64,000 bases of DNA, from the NCBI RefSeq assembly GCF_000421185.1, contig NZ_ATWJ01000002.1, positions 1 through 64,000 of the forward strand, written 5' to 3'. Under the pieces are notes generated by a model that searched no databases, was not told the origin of the DNA, and was given only the letters and a program-made list of their open reading frames with translations. Positions 46,624-56,297 of the stretch are shown piece by piece; positions within the stretch are counted from its first letter, which is position 1; each line of letters starts with the position of its first letter. The stretch is from Ornithinimicrobium pekingense DSM 21552. Its GTDB lineage: Bacteria; Actinomycetota; Actinomycetes; Actinomycetales; Dermatophilaceae. A program made the position numbers and the translations under genes.

Positions 46624-48150
46624 ATGTCCACCTCCACCACGGCTGACGGCGTGCTCCTCGCCCAGGCGCTGCGGCACCTGCGCCCGACGCTGCCCCTGCT
46701 CAGCGAGGTCGGGGAGCGGTTCGCCGACGCCGGGCACGAGATCGCACTCGTCGGCGGACCGGTCCGTGACGCCTTCCTCGGGCGCCCCTCACCGGACCTG
46801 GACTTCGCGACCTCCGCGCACCCCGAGCAGATCGAGCAGGTGCTGGCCGGCTGGGCCGACGCCGTGTGGGACGTCGGCCGCGCCTTCGGCACCATCGGGT
46901 GCCGCCGCGGCGAGCAGACGCTGGAGATCACCACCTACCGGGCCGACGCCTACGAGGAGGACTCGCGCAAGCCGGTCGTGGCGTTCGGCGACAACCTGCA
47001 CGACGACCTGGTGCGCCGCGACTTCACCGTCAACGCCATGGCGCTGCGGCTGCCGGACCTGACCTTCGTCGACCCCCACGGCGGCCTCGGTGACCTCGCC
47101 GCGCAGGCCCTGCGCACACCGCATACCCCGGAGGTGTCCTTCAGCGACGACCCTCTGCGGATGATGCGGGCGGCCCGCTTCGCCGCCCAGCTCGGGCTCG
47201 TCCCCGCCCCTGAGGTGCTCGAGGCGATGACGGGTATGGCGTCGCGCATCTCGATCGTCTCCGCCGAGCGGGTGCGCGACGAGCTGGTCAAGCTGCTGCT
47301 GGCCCCCGACCCCCGGGCCGGGCTCGAGGTCATGGTCGCTACCGGTCTGGCGGACCACGTCCTTCCCGAGCTCCCGGCCCTGCGGCTCGAGGTCGACGAG
47401 CACCACCGGCACAAGGACGTCTACGAGCACACCCTCACCGTCCTCGAGCAGGCCATCGCGCTCGAGGACGCGCCGTCGGTCGGCGACGACAGCCCCGGCG
47501 GCGACAGCTCGGGCGGGGGGCCGGCGGAGGACGGCGCCGATGACGCCGTCCCGGGGCCGGACCTGGTCCTGCGGCTGGCCGCCCTGCTGCACGACATCGG
47601 CAAGCCCGCCACCCGCCGTTTCGAGCCCGGCGGGGGCGTGAGCTTCCACCACCACGAGGTCGTCGGCGCCAAGATGACCCGCGCGCGGCTGAGGGCGCTG
47701 CGCTTCGACAAGCAGACCGTCCGGGCCGTGTCGCGCCTGGTGGAGCTGCACCTGCGGTTCCACGGCTACGGCACGGGGGAGTGGACCGACTCCGCGGTCC
47801 GTCGTTACGTCGCCGACGCCGGGCCGCTGCTCGGGCGCCTGCACCGGCTGACCCGGTCGGACAGCACGACCCGCAACCGGCGCAAGGCGGCCAGGCTGGC
47901 CGCCAGCTACGACCACCTCGAGGAGCGGATCGCCCGGCTGCGCGAGGAGGAGGAGCTGCGCGCGGTGCGCCCCGAGCTCGACGGCAACCAGATCGGCGAG
48001 ATCCTGGGCATCCCCCCGGGGCCGGTGCTGGGCCGTGCCTACAAGCACCTGCTGGCGGTGCGCCTCGACCAGGGCCCGCTCGGCCCGGAGGGCGCCCGCC
48101 GCGAGCTGGAGCGCTGGTGGGCCGACCAGCCGGAGTCGGGACGTGGGTAG
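46624..48150 (+). CDS. CCA-adding tRNA nucleotidyltransferase with HD domain
   Basis: This is a 508-residue class II nucleotidyltransferase that adds CCA to tRNA 3' ends. It is needed here because neither tRNA gene in the window encodes CCA. The head domain has IALVGGPVRDAFLGRPSPDLDFAT (GGxVRD and DxD) and a RRDFTVNAMAL motif. The neck follows, then an HD domain with LRLAALLHDIGKPATRRFEPGGGVSFHHHEVVGA. An insertion rich in Gly, Ser and Asp (about 280-305) precedes the HD domain. A TACCCT hexamer 9 bases upstream of ATG suggests a very short leader. Mycobacterial PcnA is the counterpart. Confidence 0.95.
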   Translation: MSTSTTADGVLLAQALRHLRPTLPLLSEVGERFADAGHEIALVGGPVRDAFLGRPSPDLDFATSAHPEQIEQVLAGWADAVWDVGRAFGTIGCRRGEQTLEITTYRADAYEEDSRKPVVAFGDNLHDDLVRRDFTVNAMALRLPDLTFVDPHGGLGDLAAQALRTPHTPEVSFSDDPLRMMRAARFAAQLGLVPAPEVLEAMTGMASRISIVSAERVRDELVKLLLAPDPRAGLEVMVATGLADHVLPELPALRLEVDEHHRHKDVYEHTLTVLEQAIALEDAPSVGDDSPGGDSSGGGPAEDGADDAVPGPDLVLRLAALLHDIGKPATRRFEPGGGVSFHHHEVVGAKMTRARLRALRFDKQTVRAVSRLVELHLRFHGYGTGEWTDSAVRRYVADAGPLLGRLHRLTRSDSTTRNRRKAARLAASYDHLEERIARLREEEELRAVRPELDGNQIGEILGIPPGPVLGRAYKHLLAVRLDQGPLGPEGARRELERWWADQPESGRG

Positions 48151-48922
48151 GCACCGCTCCGCCGGCCCCGCATCCTCCGTCCCGACCGACCTCTCCCGCC
48201 GGCCCCAGCCCGTCCGGCACGGGTCACCCCGTCGCGCGGCCCGCATCGCCGCCCGGGAGGAGCAGCGCCGCCGGCGCCGCGCCGAGCGTCGTCGGCGCCG
48301 CGAGCGCAGCAGGGACCGGCGGTCGCGGCACGCCCCCGTCCCGCTGGGGCGGCGCCTGATGGCGCTGCCGTGGGTGACGTTCGTGCTGGTGGCACTGGTC
48401 ATCGGCGGCGTGGTCGACGCGCTGCGCCCGGACAGCTTCGAGGCGCGCAGCACGGTCACCGCCCTGAGCCGTCCGGCCGCCGCGCAGGCCGCCGTCGCGC
48501 TCACCCGCGCCGACCTGGCCGACCAGGTCGAGGACCGGGTCGAGCTGGAGCCGCAGTGGCGGGGGGCGCTGGAGATCGCCGTGGAGCGTCCCGAGCCGGA
48601 GTCGGTCGTCGTGCGCGCCGAGGCGCCCGACCCGCGGCTCGCCGCGCTCGCCGCCGACACCGCCGCCGCGCTGGTGGTCGAGGACGACGCCGACCTCAGC
48701 CTCACCCGCGCCGCGCTCGTGCCCACCCGGCCGAACGGCGGAGGCTCCTGGTGGCCGTGGGTCGTCGGTGGCGGCGGCGCCCTGCTACTGGCCCTGGCCG
48801 TGGAGCGGCGCCGGGAGCAGAACGAGGGGGACGACGCGGCCGCCCGGGCGACCGCCCAGCACGCTCCTACCCCTGCCCCGGCACCTCCTACCCCTGCCCT
48901 CACCGTGGGAGGTGCCCGGTGA
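48143..48922 (+). CDS. Two-helix membrane protein resembling polysaccharide chain-length regulators
   Basis: This 259-residue protein starts at GTG 48143, overlapping the CCA enzyme stop. The N-terminus (1-72) is extremely Arg-rich. Two membrane segments (MALPWVTFVLVALVIGGVVDAL, 73-94, and SWWPWVVGGGGALLLALAV, about 195-213) flank a periplasmic-type domain (DSFEARSTVTALSRPAAAQAAVALTRADLADQVEDRV). This layout resembles Wzz/CapA-type co-polymerases, but no Walker ATPase follows. It overlaps the acyltransferase start by GTGA, which supports a role in surface glycans. The family call is tentative. Confidence 0.65.
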   Translation: MGRHRSAGPASSVPTDLSRRPQPVRHGSPRRAARIAAREEQRRRRRAERRRRRERSRDRRSRHAPVPLGRRLMALPWVTFVLVALVIGGVVDALRPDSFEARSTVTALSRPAAAQAAVALTRADLADQVEDRVELEPQWRGALEIAVERPEPESVVVRAEAPDPRLAALAADTAAALVVEDDADLSLTRAALVPTRPNGGGSWWPWVVGGGGALLLALAVERRREQNEGDDAAARATAQHAPTPAPAPPTPALTVGGAR

Positions 48923-51357
48923 GCGCCACCCCGTCCTCGGCCGCGACGAGCACCGCGAGCGCACGGGAGGGCGACGTCCCTCTCACCCGGGCACGCCTGC
49001 GCGCCCTGCGCGCGGCCCGGCACGCGCTGCACGTGCCTCCGGTGCCGCGCGACTTCCGCACCGACATCGAGGGGATGCGCGCCATCGCCGTGTTCGGCGT
49101 CATGCTCTGGCACGCCGGGGTCCCCCTGCTGCCGGGCGGCTTCGTCGGCGTCGACGTCTTCTTCGTCGTCAGCGGCTTCCTCATGACCGCCCTCCTGCTG
49201 GAGGAGGCGCGGGCCCGGGGCCGCATCGACCTCGGGCGGTTCTACGCGCGCCGGGCGCGCCGACTGCTGCCGGCGGCGCTCACCGCCCTGCTGGGCACCG
49301 CCCTGCTGACCGTGACGCTCATCCCCCGCACCCGCTGGGGGGAGATCGGCGGCGACCTGCTGGCCTCCGCCGGCTACCTGGTCAACTGGCGCCTGGCCGA
49401 CCGGGCGGTCGACTACCTCGACCTCGACCGGGCGCCCTCGCCGGTGCAGCACTACTGGTCCCTGGCCGTCGAGGAGCAGTTCTACGTCCTGTGGCCGGTC
49501 CTGCTCCTGCTCCTCCTGCTGGTGGCCCGGGGCCGGGCCCGCGTGTTCGTCGGCTGGTCCTGGGGGCTGACGCTGGCCGCGCTCGCGGTCTCCCTCGTGC
49601 TGTCCGCCTGGTGGACCGAGCAGAACGCGAGCCAGGCCTACTTCGTCACCCCCACCCGGGTGCACGAGCTCATGCTCGGGGCCGTCGTGGCGCTCGGCGC
49701 CCGCCGCTGGCCCCGGGTGCCCCGTGTGCCCGCCGCAGCCCTGGGCTGGGTCGGGCTGGCGATGATCGTCACCGCCCTGGTGGTCATCGACGCCTCCACA
49801 CCCTTCCCCGGCACGGCCGCCCTGCTGCCGACCGTGGGCACCGCGCTGGTCATCGTCTCCGGCTTCGCCGCCGCGGGATGGGGGCCGGACGTCGTCCTGC
49901 GGGCCCGGCCCCTGCAGTGGACCGGACGGATCAGCTACAGCCTCTACCTGTGGCACTGGCCCTTCGTGGCGGCGGCCGCCTCCCTGTCCCGGGTGGGCTC
50001 GGGCGGACCTGATCAGCTGCCCGTCCACTGGGGGGTGCTGGCGGTCGTGGTCTCGGTCGTCCCGGCCTGGCTGTCCTTCCGCTACGTCGAGGAGCCGGTC
50101 CGTGTGCGGGGCCGGGTCCTGGCCCGGCGGCTTCCGCAGGGTGTGGTCACCCAGCGCACGCTGCGCCTCGGGCTCAACTGCACGCTCGCGGGGCTGCTCG
50201 CCGGTCTGGGTCTGATGGCGGTGGCCCCCGGTACCGGCACGAGCGGTCCGGTCGCCTGGCGGACCCCGCCGGTCGTCGAGGAGCTGCGCGCCCCCGTGGG
50301 TGCAGGCACGCTCGCTGCGGCCGAGGCCGCCGACGGCCGGTCCGGTCCGGGGGACCTCGGCCGGGCCCCCGTGACAGCGATCGCCGACGGTGTCGCCGGC
50401 GGGGTGAGGCTCGGCAGCGACGACGAGCTGGACGGGACGGCCGCGCTCGCCGACGGCTCCGACAGCGGCTCGGCGCTGGGGTCAGGGGCCCAGCGTGTCC
50501 CGGCGCCGGACATCCCCGAACGGATCGGCACGCTCGCCATCCCGCTGGAGCAGGTGCGCGACGACCTGCCGGTCCTCGAGCCCGAGGGCTGCTTCGTCGG
50601 GATCACGGGGACCGAGGTCGGGGTCTGCGAGGCGGGTGACCCGGAGGGCGACGTCACGGTCGCGCTGACGGGGGACAGCCACGCGGGGATGTGGGTCACC
50701 GCCCTGGACGAGATCGGCCGGGAGCGCGGATGGCGTGTCCTCGTGCTGGCCAAGTCCTCCTGCCCGCCCGCCCCGGGGGTGCCGCTGCCGCGCTCGGGCC
50801 AGCCGGACGGCTACACCCAGTGCGCCGACTACCAGCGTGACGTCGGGCCCCGGCTCCTGGAGCTGGACCCCGACGTGGTGCTGATGTCCTCGGCGTCCTA
50901 CAGCCGGGTCGACGCGGACGAGCTGGCTGCCGCCATGGCCTCGCAGGTGGACGGGCTGCGGGCGGCGGGGATCGTGCCGGCGCTGATCCGCGACGTGCCC
51001 CGGCCGCCCTTCGACGTCCCCGAGTGCCTGGTGAGCAACCCCGACGCCGTCGCCGAGTGCGCCTTCCCGCGCGCGGACGCCCTCGAGCGTGCGGGGAGCG
51101 GCCAGCCCGAGCTGCTCGAGCTGCGCCCCGCGCTGCCGGTCGTCGACCTCAACGACGCCATCTGTCCCGCGCAGACGTGCTCGCCGGTCGTGGGCGGTGT
51201 CGTGGTCTGGCGGGACAGCAACCACCTGTCCGCCACCTATGTCGACTCGCTGCGGGAGCTGGTCGAGGAGCAGGTCAGCCCGATCGTGACCACCGCGCGG
51301 ATGCCCGAGCCCGCCCGCTCACCCCTGCTCGAGGGCGAGCGCATCGGCCGGTCGTGA
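48919..51357 (+). CDS. Acyltransferase 3 (OafA/YrhL type) fused to an SGNH hydrolase domain
   Basis: This 812-residue membrane enzyme O-acylates surface glycans. The acyltransferase 3 domain (about 48-400) begins FRTDIEGMRAIAVFGVMLWHAGVPLLPGGFVGVDVFFVVSGFLMT, with RFYARRARRLLPAAL and HYWSLAVEEQFYVLWPVLL. About ten helices are present, followed by ISYSLYLWHWPFV. After another helix and a disordered stretch, a periplasmic SGNH domain (about 555-790) has the block I motif VALTGDSHAGMW and the catalytic DxxH DSNHLSATYV. The start is GTG 48919, coupled to the preceding gene. The last 39 bases overlap the 3' end of the convergent gene. Confidence 0.92.
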   Translation: MSATPSSAATSTASAREGDVPLTRARLRALRAARHALHVPPVPRDFRTDIEGMRAIAVFGVMLWHAGVPLLPGGFVGVDVFFVVSGFLMTALLLEEARARGRIDLGRFYARRARRLLPAALTALLGTALLTVTLIPRTRWGEIGGDLLASAGYLVNWRLADRAVDYLDLDRAPSPVQHYWSLAVEEQFYVLWPVLLLLLLLVARGRARVFVGWSWGLTLAALAVSLVLSAWWTEQNASQAYFVTPTRVHELMLGAVVALGARRWPRVPRVPAAALGWVGLAMIVTALVVIDASTPFPGTAALLPTVGTALVIVSGFAAAGWGPDVVLRARPLQWTGRISYSLYLWHWPFVAAAASLSRVGSGGPDQLPVHWGVLAVVVSVVPAWLSFRYVEEPVRVRGRVLARRLPQGVVTQRTLRLGLNCTLAGLLAGLGLMAVAPGTGTSGPVAWRTPPVVEELRAPVGAGTLAAAEAADGRSGPGDLGRAPVTAIADGVAGGVRLGSDDELDGTAALADGSDSGSALGSGAQRVPAPDIPERIGTLAIPLEQVRDDLPVLEPEGCFVGITGTEVGVCEAGDPEGDVTVALTGDSHAGMWVTALDEIGRERGWRVLVLAKSSCPPAPGVPLPRSGQPDGYTQCADYQRDVGPRLLELDPDVVLMSSASYSRVDADELAAAMASQVDGLRAAGIVPALIRDVPRPPFDVPECLVSNPDAVAECAFPRADALERAGSGQPELLELRPALPVVDLNDAICPAQTCSPVVGGVVVWRDSNHLSATYVDSLRELVEEQVSPIVTTARMPEPARSPLLEGERIGRS

Positions 51358-52737
51358 CGCGGCGGGCCGGGCCCGGGGCGGTGCGCCGGGGTCGGCCTCG
51401 TCCCAGACCCGCCACAGCACCCACACCCACGCGGCGGCGCGCAGCGTGACCACGAGCGCGTAGGTCTCGGGCGGCAGCCCCCGGCCCGGGTCGCTGGCGA
51501 AGGCGATGTGCAGCCAGGTCGCCACGAAGTGCAGGGTCTCGACGAGGGCCCAGACCAGGTGCTCCCCCCAGGGCCGGGCCGAGAGGGCCAGGAAGACCAG
51601 CACCCACAGCCCGGACTGCACCGACAGCGACGGCGCGGTCAGGACCACGACGGCGGTCATCGCCGCGGCCAGCTGGGCCTCACCCAGCCGTCGTCCCGGC
51701 CGACCGACGAGCCACACGCCCAGCCCGGCCGCTGCCAGCCACCCGACGACGGCGACCACGGTCGAGGTGAGCGGCAGCAAGGGCGAGCCCATCAGGTCGG
51801 GCACCATCTGCAGGGCGCCGTAGCCGGCGGCCGTGCCGCTGCCCCACCACTGCGTGACGGCCGTGAGCGAGCGCGGCTCGAGGAGCAGCAGGGGCACGAC
51901 GACCGCCAGCGCACCGAGCACCGCGCCCACGACCGCCTGTCCGGCCCGCAGCGGCGCCGCGGGGGGGTCGAGGTGACGGCCGGCCATGTCGTCGTGGCTA
52001 GGTCCGTCGTCCCGCCCGCGGCGAGCCGCCACCAGCACGATGGCGAGCAGCACCAGCAGGGGGAAGGGGCGCACGAGCGAGGCCAGCCCCAGGAGGACCC
52101 CGGCGCCCCAGCCGTGCCCCCGCCGCCAGGCCCACAGCGCAAGAAGCGTCAGGCTGACGCCGAGCAGGTCGGTCGAGACCAGGGCGAGCGTGACCAGGAC
52201 CGGGCTGGCGGCGAGGTGGGCGGCCTGCCACGGACGACGGGGCCGCAGGGCGACGACCGCCAGCACCCCCGCGGCCAGCAGCAGCACGCACGCCAGGGCC
52301 CACAGGACGAGCACCCACTGCTGCGCACCGGTGCCGGACCCCGCCTCGGGCGAGACCCGGGCGAGCAGCCACATCGCCAGCCCCGACAACGGGGGCTGGG
52401 TGGACGGCACCCCGCCCGCCCACGGCAGCTGCCGGTCGGCCAGGGCGGAGCTGACGTGCACGACGGGCAGGTCGGAGTAGCAGGCCCGCCAGAACTGGTC
52501 GGGGGTGCTCCAGCCCTTCATCAGGCAGTGACCCTTCTGCCACACCCCCAGGGCCAGCACGGCGGCGCCCAGGGCGACCAGCACGGCGGCGACCCCGGCC
52601 AGACCCCGCGCGCCGACGACGGCATACCTGCCGAGAGGCCCTCCGAGGACGCCGGTGGCGCGCGCCACCACCGGGTCGGCCCAGGACGGCACGACCCACG
52701 GCACGTCGCGCCGCGTGCGCTCCCGCGGTGGCCTCAC
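51319..52737 (-). CDS. Integral membrane GT-C (GT87-like) mannosyltransferase candidate
   Basis: This 472-residue protein has about ten hydrophobic helices. The first large external loop holds the conserved block SDLPVVHVSSALADRQLPW and GVPSTQPPLSGLAMWLLARV, typical of polyprenyl-phosphate-dependent GT-C enzymes (DUF2029/GT87). It follows the penicillin-binding protein gene by 3 bases on the same strand, the arrangement seen at mycobacterial ponA1-Rv0051. Substrate and acceptor are not known. The 3' end overlaps the convergent acyltransferase gene. Confidence 0.8.
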   Translation of the reverse strand: MRPPRERTRRDVPWVVPSWADPVVARATGVLGGPLGRYAVVGARGLAGVAAVLVALGAAVLALGVWQKGHCLMKGWSTPDQFWRACYSDLPVVHVSSALADRQLPWAGGVPSTQPPLSGLAMWLLARVSPEAGSGTGAQQWVLVLWALACVLLLAAGVLAVVALRPRRPWQAAHLAASPVLVTLALVSTDLLGVSLTLLALWAWRRGHGWGAGVLLGLASLVRPFPLLVLLAIVLVAARRGRDDGPSHDDMAGRHLDPPAAPLRAGQAVVGAVLGALAVVVPLLLLEPRSLTAVTQWWGSGTAAGYGALQMVPDLMGSPLLPLTSTVVAVVGWLAAAGLGVWLVGRPGRRLGEAQLAAAMTAVVVLTAPSLSVQSGLWVLVFLALSARPWGEHLVWALVETLHFVATWLHIAFASDPGRGLPPETYALVVTLRAAAWVWVLWRVWDEADPGAPPRARPAASRPADALALEQG

Positions 52738-52740
52738 GCC

Positions 52741-55023
52741 TCAGCCGGTGGGTCCGGGCCCGGCGCCACCGCCCTCGCCCGGCGGCTCCTCACCACCGTC
52801 ACCCGGGGGTGCGGGGGGCTCGGGCACCGTCGGTGCCGGGCTGGTCGGCGCCGGCACCGTCGGGGTGGGGCTGGTCGGGGCGGGAGTGGTCGGCTCCGGG
52901 GTGGTGGGCTCGGGGGTGGTGGGCTCGGGGGTGGTGGGCTCGGGCGTCGTCGGCTCCGGCTCGGTCTCCGTCGCGGTCTCTGTCTCCGTCGGCTCCTCCG
53001 AGGTGGTCTCGGTGGGCTCGTCGGTCGTCGGCTCGACCGTGACGACCTGGGTCTGGGTCGGCGGCTCGCTGGTGCCGACGACCTCGCCGACGCCCACCCG
53101 CTCCGGGAAGGGGAGAACCTCCTCGCCCTCGAGCGCCAGCCGCATGAACTCCCCCCAGACCTGCGCGGGGAAGGTGCCGCCCGTGACCTGGTCCAGCCCG
53201 GCCACGTCCTGCATCGGGACCGTGCCGTCACCCTTGTACATCACCACGCCGGCGGCGAGCTGCGGCACGAAGCCGTCGAACCACGCCGAGACGTTCTCCT
53301 CGCTGGTGCCGGACTTGCCCGCGGAGGGGCGCCCGAGGTCCCCGGCGGTGGTGCCCGAGCCCTGCGTCATGACGTAGGTCATCGCGTCGGTGACGTCGAC
53401 CGCGACGTCCCGGTCGACGCCGTCCTCGGTCTGCGGGTCGGCCTCGTAGGTGGTCTGCCCGCCGGCCGTGCGGACCTCGGCGATGAGGTAGGGCTCGGCC
53501 CGCTGTCCCTCCGCCGCGAGGGTCGCGTAGGCGTTGGTCATCTCCACCAGGGTCGGGGAGGCGGTGCCCAGCACGTTGGTGAGGTCGGCGCCCAGGCCGG
53601 GAGTGTCCTCCGGCAGGCCGAGGTCGACGGCAGCCTCGACCGTCTTCTGCGGGCCCACCATCTCGTTGAGCGTCACGTAGACGGTGTTGACCGACTCGGC
53701 GAGGGCGACGCGCAGGTCGAGGGTGCCGAAGGAGATGTCGCGGAAGTTGCGCACCTCGACCTCCCCCTCGCCGGTGCCGTAGGTCATCGGCGACGGCCCG
53801 GGCAGCTCGGTGAGCGTGTCGATCCCGTCGGCGACCGCGGCCGTCAGGGTGATCGGCTTGAACAGCGACCCCGCCTGCACCCGCGCCGCGGTCGCCGCGT
53901 TGAGCTGCGTCTCCTGGTAGTCCGCACCGCCGTACATCGCGGTGATCGCCCCGTCATCAGGTCGGATCGCGGTCAGGGCCGTGGTGATGTCGTCGGTGCC
54001 CTCGCCGGTCGGGCGGTAGGCCTCGACCGCCTCCTTCGCCGCGTCCTGGTGCTTCTCGACGATCGTGGTCGTCACCCGCAGCCCACCGGTGTCGATGGCG
54101 GCGTCGTCGAGGTCGAGCAGCTCGCGCAGGTCCTCCCGGGCCTCCTGCGCCACATACCCCTCCACGCCCTGCACCGCGGTCGAGGGCGCGGCCTCGGCGA
54201 CGTCCGGGAACTCTGTGTCCTCACGGGCCGCCTGGTCCAGCCAGCCCATCTCGACCATGCCGCCCAGCACGTAGCCGAACCGCTCCTCCGCGCGCTCGCG
54301 GTTGCCCTCGGCGTAGTGCGGGTCGAACAGCGACGGCGCGTTCATCACCGAGGCCAGGAAGGCGCCCTCGGCCTCGGTGAGCTCGGAGACGTCCTTGCGG
54401 AAGTAGGCCTCGCTGGCGGTCTGGATGCCGTAGGCGCCCCGGCCGAAGTAGATGGTGTTGAGGTAGTTCTCCAGGATCTGGTCCTTGGAGAGCTCGTTGT
54501 CGATCTTGACCGAGATGAGGATCTCGCGGAACTTGCGGGTCAGCGTCTGGTCGGCGGTCAGGTAGTAGTTCTTGACGTACTGCTGGGTGATGGTCGAGCC
54601 GCTCTGCACACCCTCCCCCCGCAGCGTGCGGTAGGCCCCGCGTGCGGTCCCGGTGATCGAGACGCCCTCGTTCTCGTAGAAGGAACGGTCCTCGGCGGCC
54701 AGCACGGCGTGCTGGACGTGCTGGGGCACCTGGTCCAGCGTCACCACCTCGCGGTCGATCCCGCCGGTGAAGCGCGCCAGCTCGGTCTCGCCGTCGGCGT
54801 AGAACAGGATCGTGCTCTGGGCGTCCGCGAAGTCGTTGGGCTCGGGGATCTCCGTGCGGGCGTAGGCGACCGCGAAGGCCGTGGTGACGGCGATGGCCGC
54901 CACCAGCGCCAGACCGGCCAGCCACAGCAGGATCCGGCGCCAGCGGCCGGGCCGCTGCCGCCGCCGGGCGGAGCGCCGGGACCGCTCGCGACGGGTGGGT
55001 GGGGACGAGGCAGATCGGCTCAC
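52741..55023 (-). CDS. Class A penicillin-binding protein (transglycosylase/transpeptidase)
   Basis: This 760-residue bifunctional peptidoglycan synthase is anchored by one N-terminal helix (ILLWLAGLALVAAIAVTTAFAVAYA, about 32-56). The GT51 domain has HAVLAAEDRSFYENEGVS (catalytic Glu), GSTITQQYVKNYYL and NTIYFGRGAYGIQTASEAYF. The transpeptidase has the SxxK Ser in AGSLFKPITL, SVN in AESVNTVYVTL and KSG in SAGKSGTSEENVSAWFDGF. The tail (about 660-760) is Pro- and Thr-rich with TTPEP repeats. The start GTG 55023 has CACAAT 6 bases upstream. It pairs with the GT-C gene downstream and is divergent from ino1. Confidence 0.95.
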   Translation of the reverse strand: MSRSASSPPTRRERSRRSARRRQRPGRWRRILLWLAGLALVAAIAVTTAFAVAYARTEIPEPNDFADAQSTILFYADGETELARFTGGIDREVVTLDQVPQHVQHAVLAAEDRSFYENEGVSITGTARGAYRTLRGEGVQSGSTITQQYVKNYYLTADQTLTRKFREILISVKIDNELSKDQILENYLNTIYFGRGAYGIQTASEAYFRKDVSELTEAEGAFLASVMNAPSLFDPHYAEGNRERAEERFGYVLGGMVEMGWLDQAAREDTEFPDVAEAAPSTAVQGVEGYVAQEAREDLRELLDLDDAAIDTGGLRVTTTIVEKHQDAAKEAVEAYRPTGEGTDDITTALTAIRPDDGAITAMYGGADYQETQLNAATAARVQAGSLFKPITLTAAVADGIDTLTELPGPSPMTYGTGEGEVEVRNFRDISFGTLDLRVALAESVNTVYVTLNEMVGPQKTVEAAVDLGLPEDTPGLGADLTNVLGTASPTLVEMTNAYATLAAEGQRAEPYLIAEVRTAGGQTTYEADPQTEDGVDRDVAVDVTDAMTYVMTQGSGTTAGDLGRPSAGKSGTSEENVSAWFDGFVPQLAAGVVMYKGDGTVPMQDVAGLDQVTGGTFPAQVWGEFMRLALEGEEVLPFPERVGVGEVVGTSEPPTQTQVVTVEPTTDEPTETTSEEPTETETATETEPEPTTPEPTTPEPTTPEPTTPEPTTPAPTSPTPTVPAPTSPAPTVPEPPAPPGDGGEEPPGEGGGAGPGPTG
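52882..52959 (-). repeat. In-frame 15-bp tandem repeats encoding TTPEP
   Basis: About five consecutive 15-bp units encode TTPEP in the C-terminal tail of the penicillin-binding protein. They are followed by a degenerate PT-rich stretch. Such repeats can change copy number by slippage without breaking the frame. Confidence 0.8.
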
Positions 55024-55148
55024 CGGGCCATTGTGCCTGCTGGGTGCTGTGAGAACGGTCGGAATCAGGGGGTACCGTGGATGGTTGTGCTGTGAGGCGG
55101 GCGGTCCGAGGGGGACCGCCCGAGCCGTGACTCAAGGAGATCTTCAAG

Positions 55149-56219
55149 ATGGCATCGGTTCGCGTCGCGATCGTCGGGGTGGGCAACTGCGCCACCTCCC
55201 TCGTGCAGGGTGTGGAGTACTACAAGGACGCCGACCGCGACCAGACCGTGCCGGGACTGATGCACGTGCAGTTCGGCGACTACCACGTCAGCGACGTCGA
55301 GTTCGTCGCCGCCTTCGACGTCGACGCCCAGAAGGTGGGCCTGGACCTCGCGGACGCCCTGGGTGCCAGCCAGAACAACACCATCAAGATCGCCGACGTC
55401 CCGCCGACCGGGGTGACGGTCCAGCGCGGCCACACCCTCGACGGTCTGGGCAAGTACTACTCGATGACCATCGAGGAGTCCGACGCCGAGCCGGTCGACG
55501 TCGTCCAGGTCCTCAAGGACACCCAGGCCGACGTCCTGGTCTCCTACCTGCCCGTCGGCAGCGAGCAGGCCGACAAGTTCTACGCCCAGTGCGCCATCGA
55601 CGCCGGGGTCGCCTTCGTCAACGCCCTGCCGGTCTTCATCGCCTCCGACCCCGAGTGGGCCGAGAAGTTCCGCGCCGCCGGCGTGCCGATCGTCGGCGAC
55701 GACATCAAGAGCCAGGTCGGCGCCACCATCACGCACCGCGTGATGGCCAAGCTCTTCGAGGACCGCGGCGTGCAGCTGGACCGCACCTACCAGCTCAACG
55801 TCGGCGGCAACATGGACTTCAAGAACATGCTCGAGCGCGAGCGGCTGGAGTCCAAGAAGGTCTCCAAGACCCAGGCGGTCACCTCCAACGTGGCCCACCA
55901 GTTCGCCGACCGCGACGTCCACATCGGCCCCTCCGACTACGTGCAGTGGCTCGACGACCGCAAGTGGGCCTACGTTCGCCTGGAGGGGCGTGCCTTCGGC
56001 GACGTCCCGCTGAGCCTGGAGTACAAGCTCGAGGTCTGGGACTCGCCCAACTCCGCCGGCATCATCATCGACGCCATCCGGGCGGCCAAGATCGCCAAGG
56101 ACCGCGGCGAGGGCGGCCCCGTCATCGGCGCCTCGGCCTACCTCATGAAGTCCCCGCCCGTGCAGATGCCGGACGACAAGGGTCGCGCCGAGGTCGAGGC
56201 GTTCATCCGCGGCGAGTGA
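55149..56219 (+). CDS. ino1: Inositol-3-phosphate synthase (actinobacterial type)
   Basis: This 356-residue NAD-dependent enzyme converts glucose-6-phosphate to inositol-3-phosphate, the entry point for phosphatidylinositol, lipoglycans and mycothiol. The NAD-binding start is [25 protein letters not shown]. The core has [78 protein letters not shown] and [32 protein letters not shown] lies 8 bases before ATG. It is next to the penicillin-binding protein gene, as in mycobacteria. Confidence 0.96.
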   Translation: MASVRVAIVGVGNCATSLVQGVEYYKDADRDQTVPGLMHVQFGDYHVSDVEFVAAFDVDAQKVGLDLADALGASQNNTIKIADVPPTGVTVQRGHTLDGLGKYYSMTIEESDAEPVDVVQVLKDTQADVLVSYLPVGSEQADKFYAQCAIDAGVAFVNALPVFIASDPEWAEKFRAAGVPIVGDDIKSQVGATITHRVMAKLFEDRGVQLDRTYQLNVGGNMDFKNMLERERLESKKVSKTQAVTSNVAHQFADRDVHIGPSDYVQWLDDRKWAYVRLEGRAFGDVPLSLEYKLEVWDSPNSAGIIIDAIRAAKIAKDRGEGGPVIGASAYLMKSPPVQMPDDKGRAEVEAFIRGE

Positions 56220-56285
56220 GCCCGACGCCCGCCTGACCTGCGGGGCGACACCGGCGCGCACCCGCCCCGGTGCGCGCGAGCGGCA

Positions 56286-56291
56286 TACACT
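56286..56291 (+). promoter_or_regulatory. -10 element of a leaderless promoter
   Basis: TACACT ends 6 bases before the GTG start at 56298. No ribosome binding site is present. Confidence 0.6.
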
Positions 56292-56297
56292 CCCGTC

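Noticed and set aside
46789..50028. 1079-codon open frame opposite the CCA enzyme and acyltransferase genes
   Set aside because: It is antisense to genes with clear motifs, and its Gln-, Gly- and Arg-rich sequence has no family signal.
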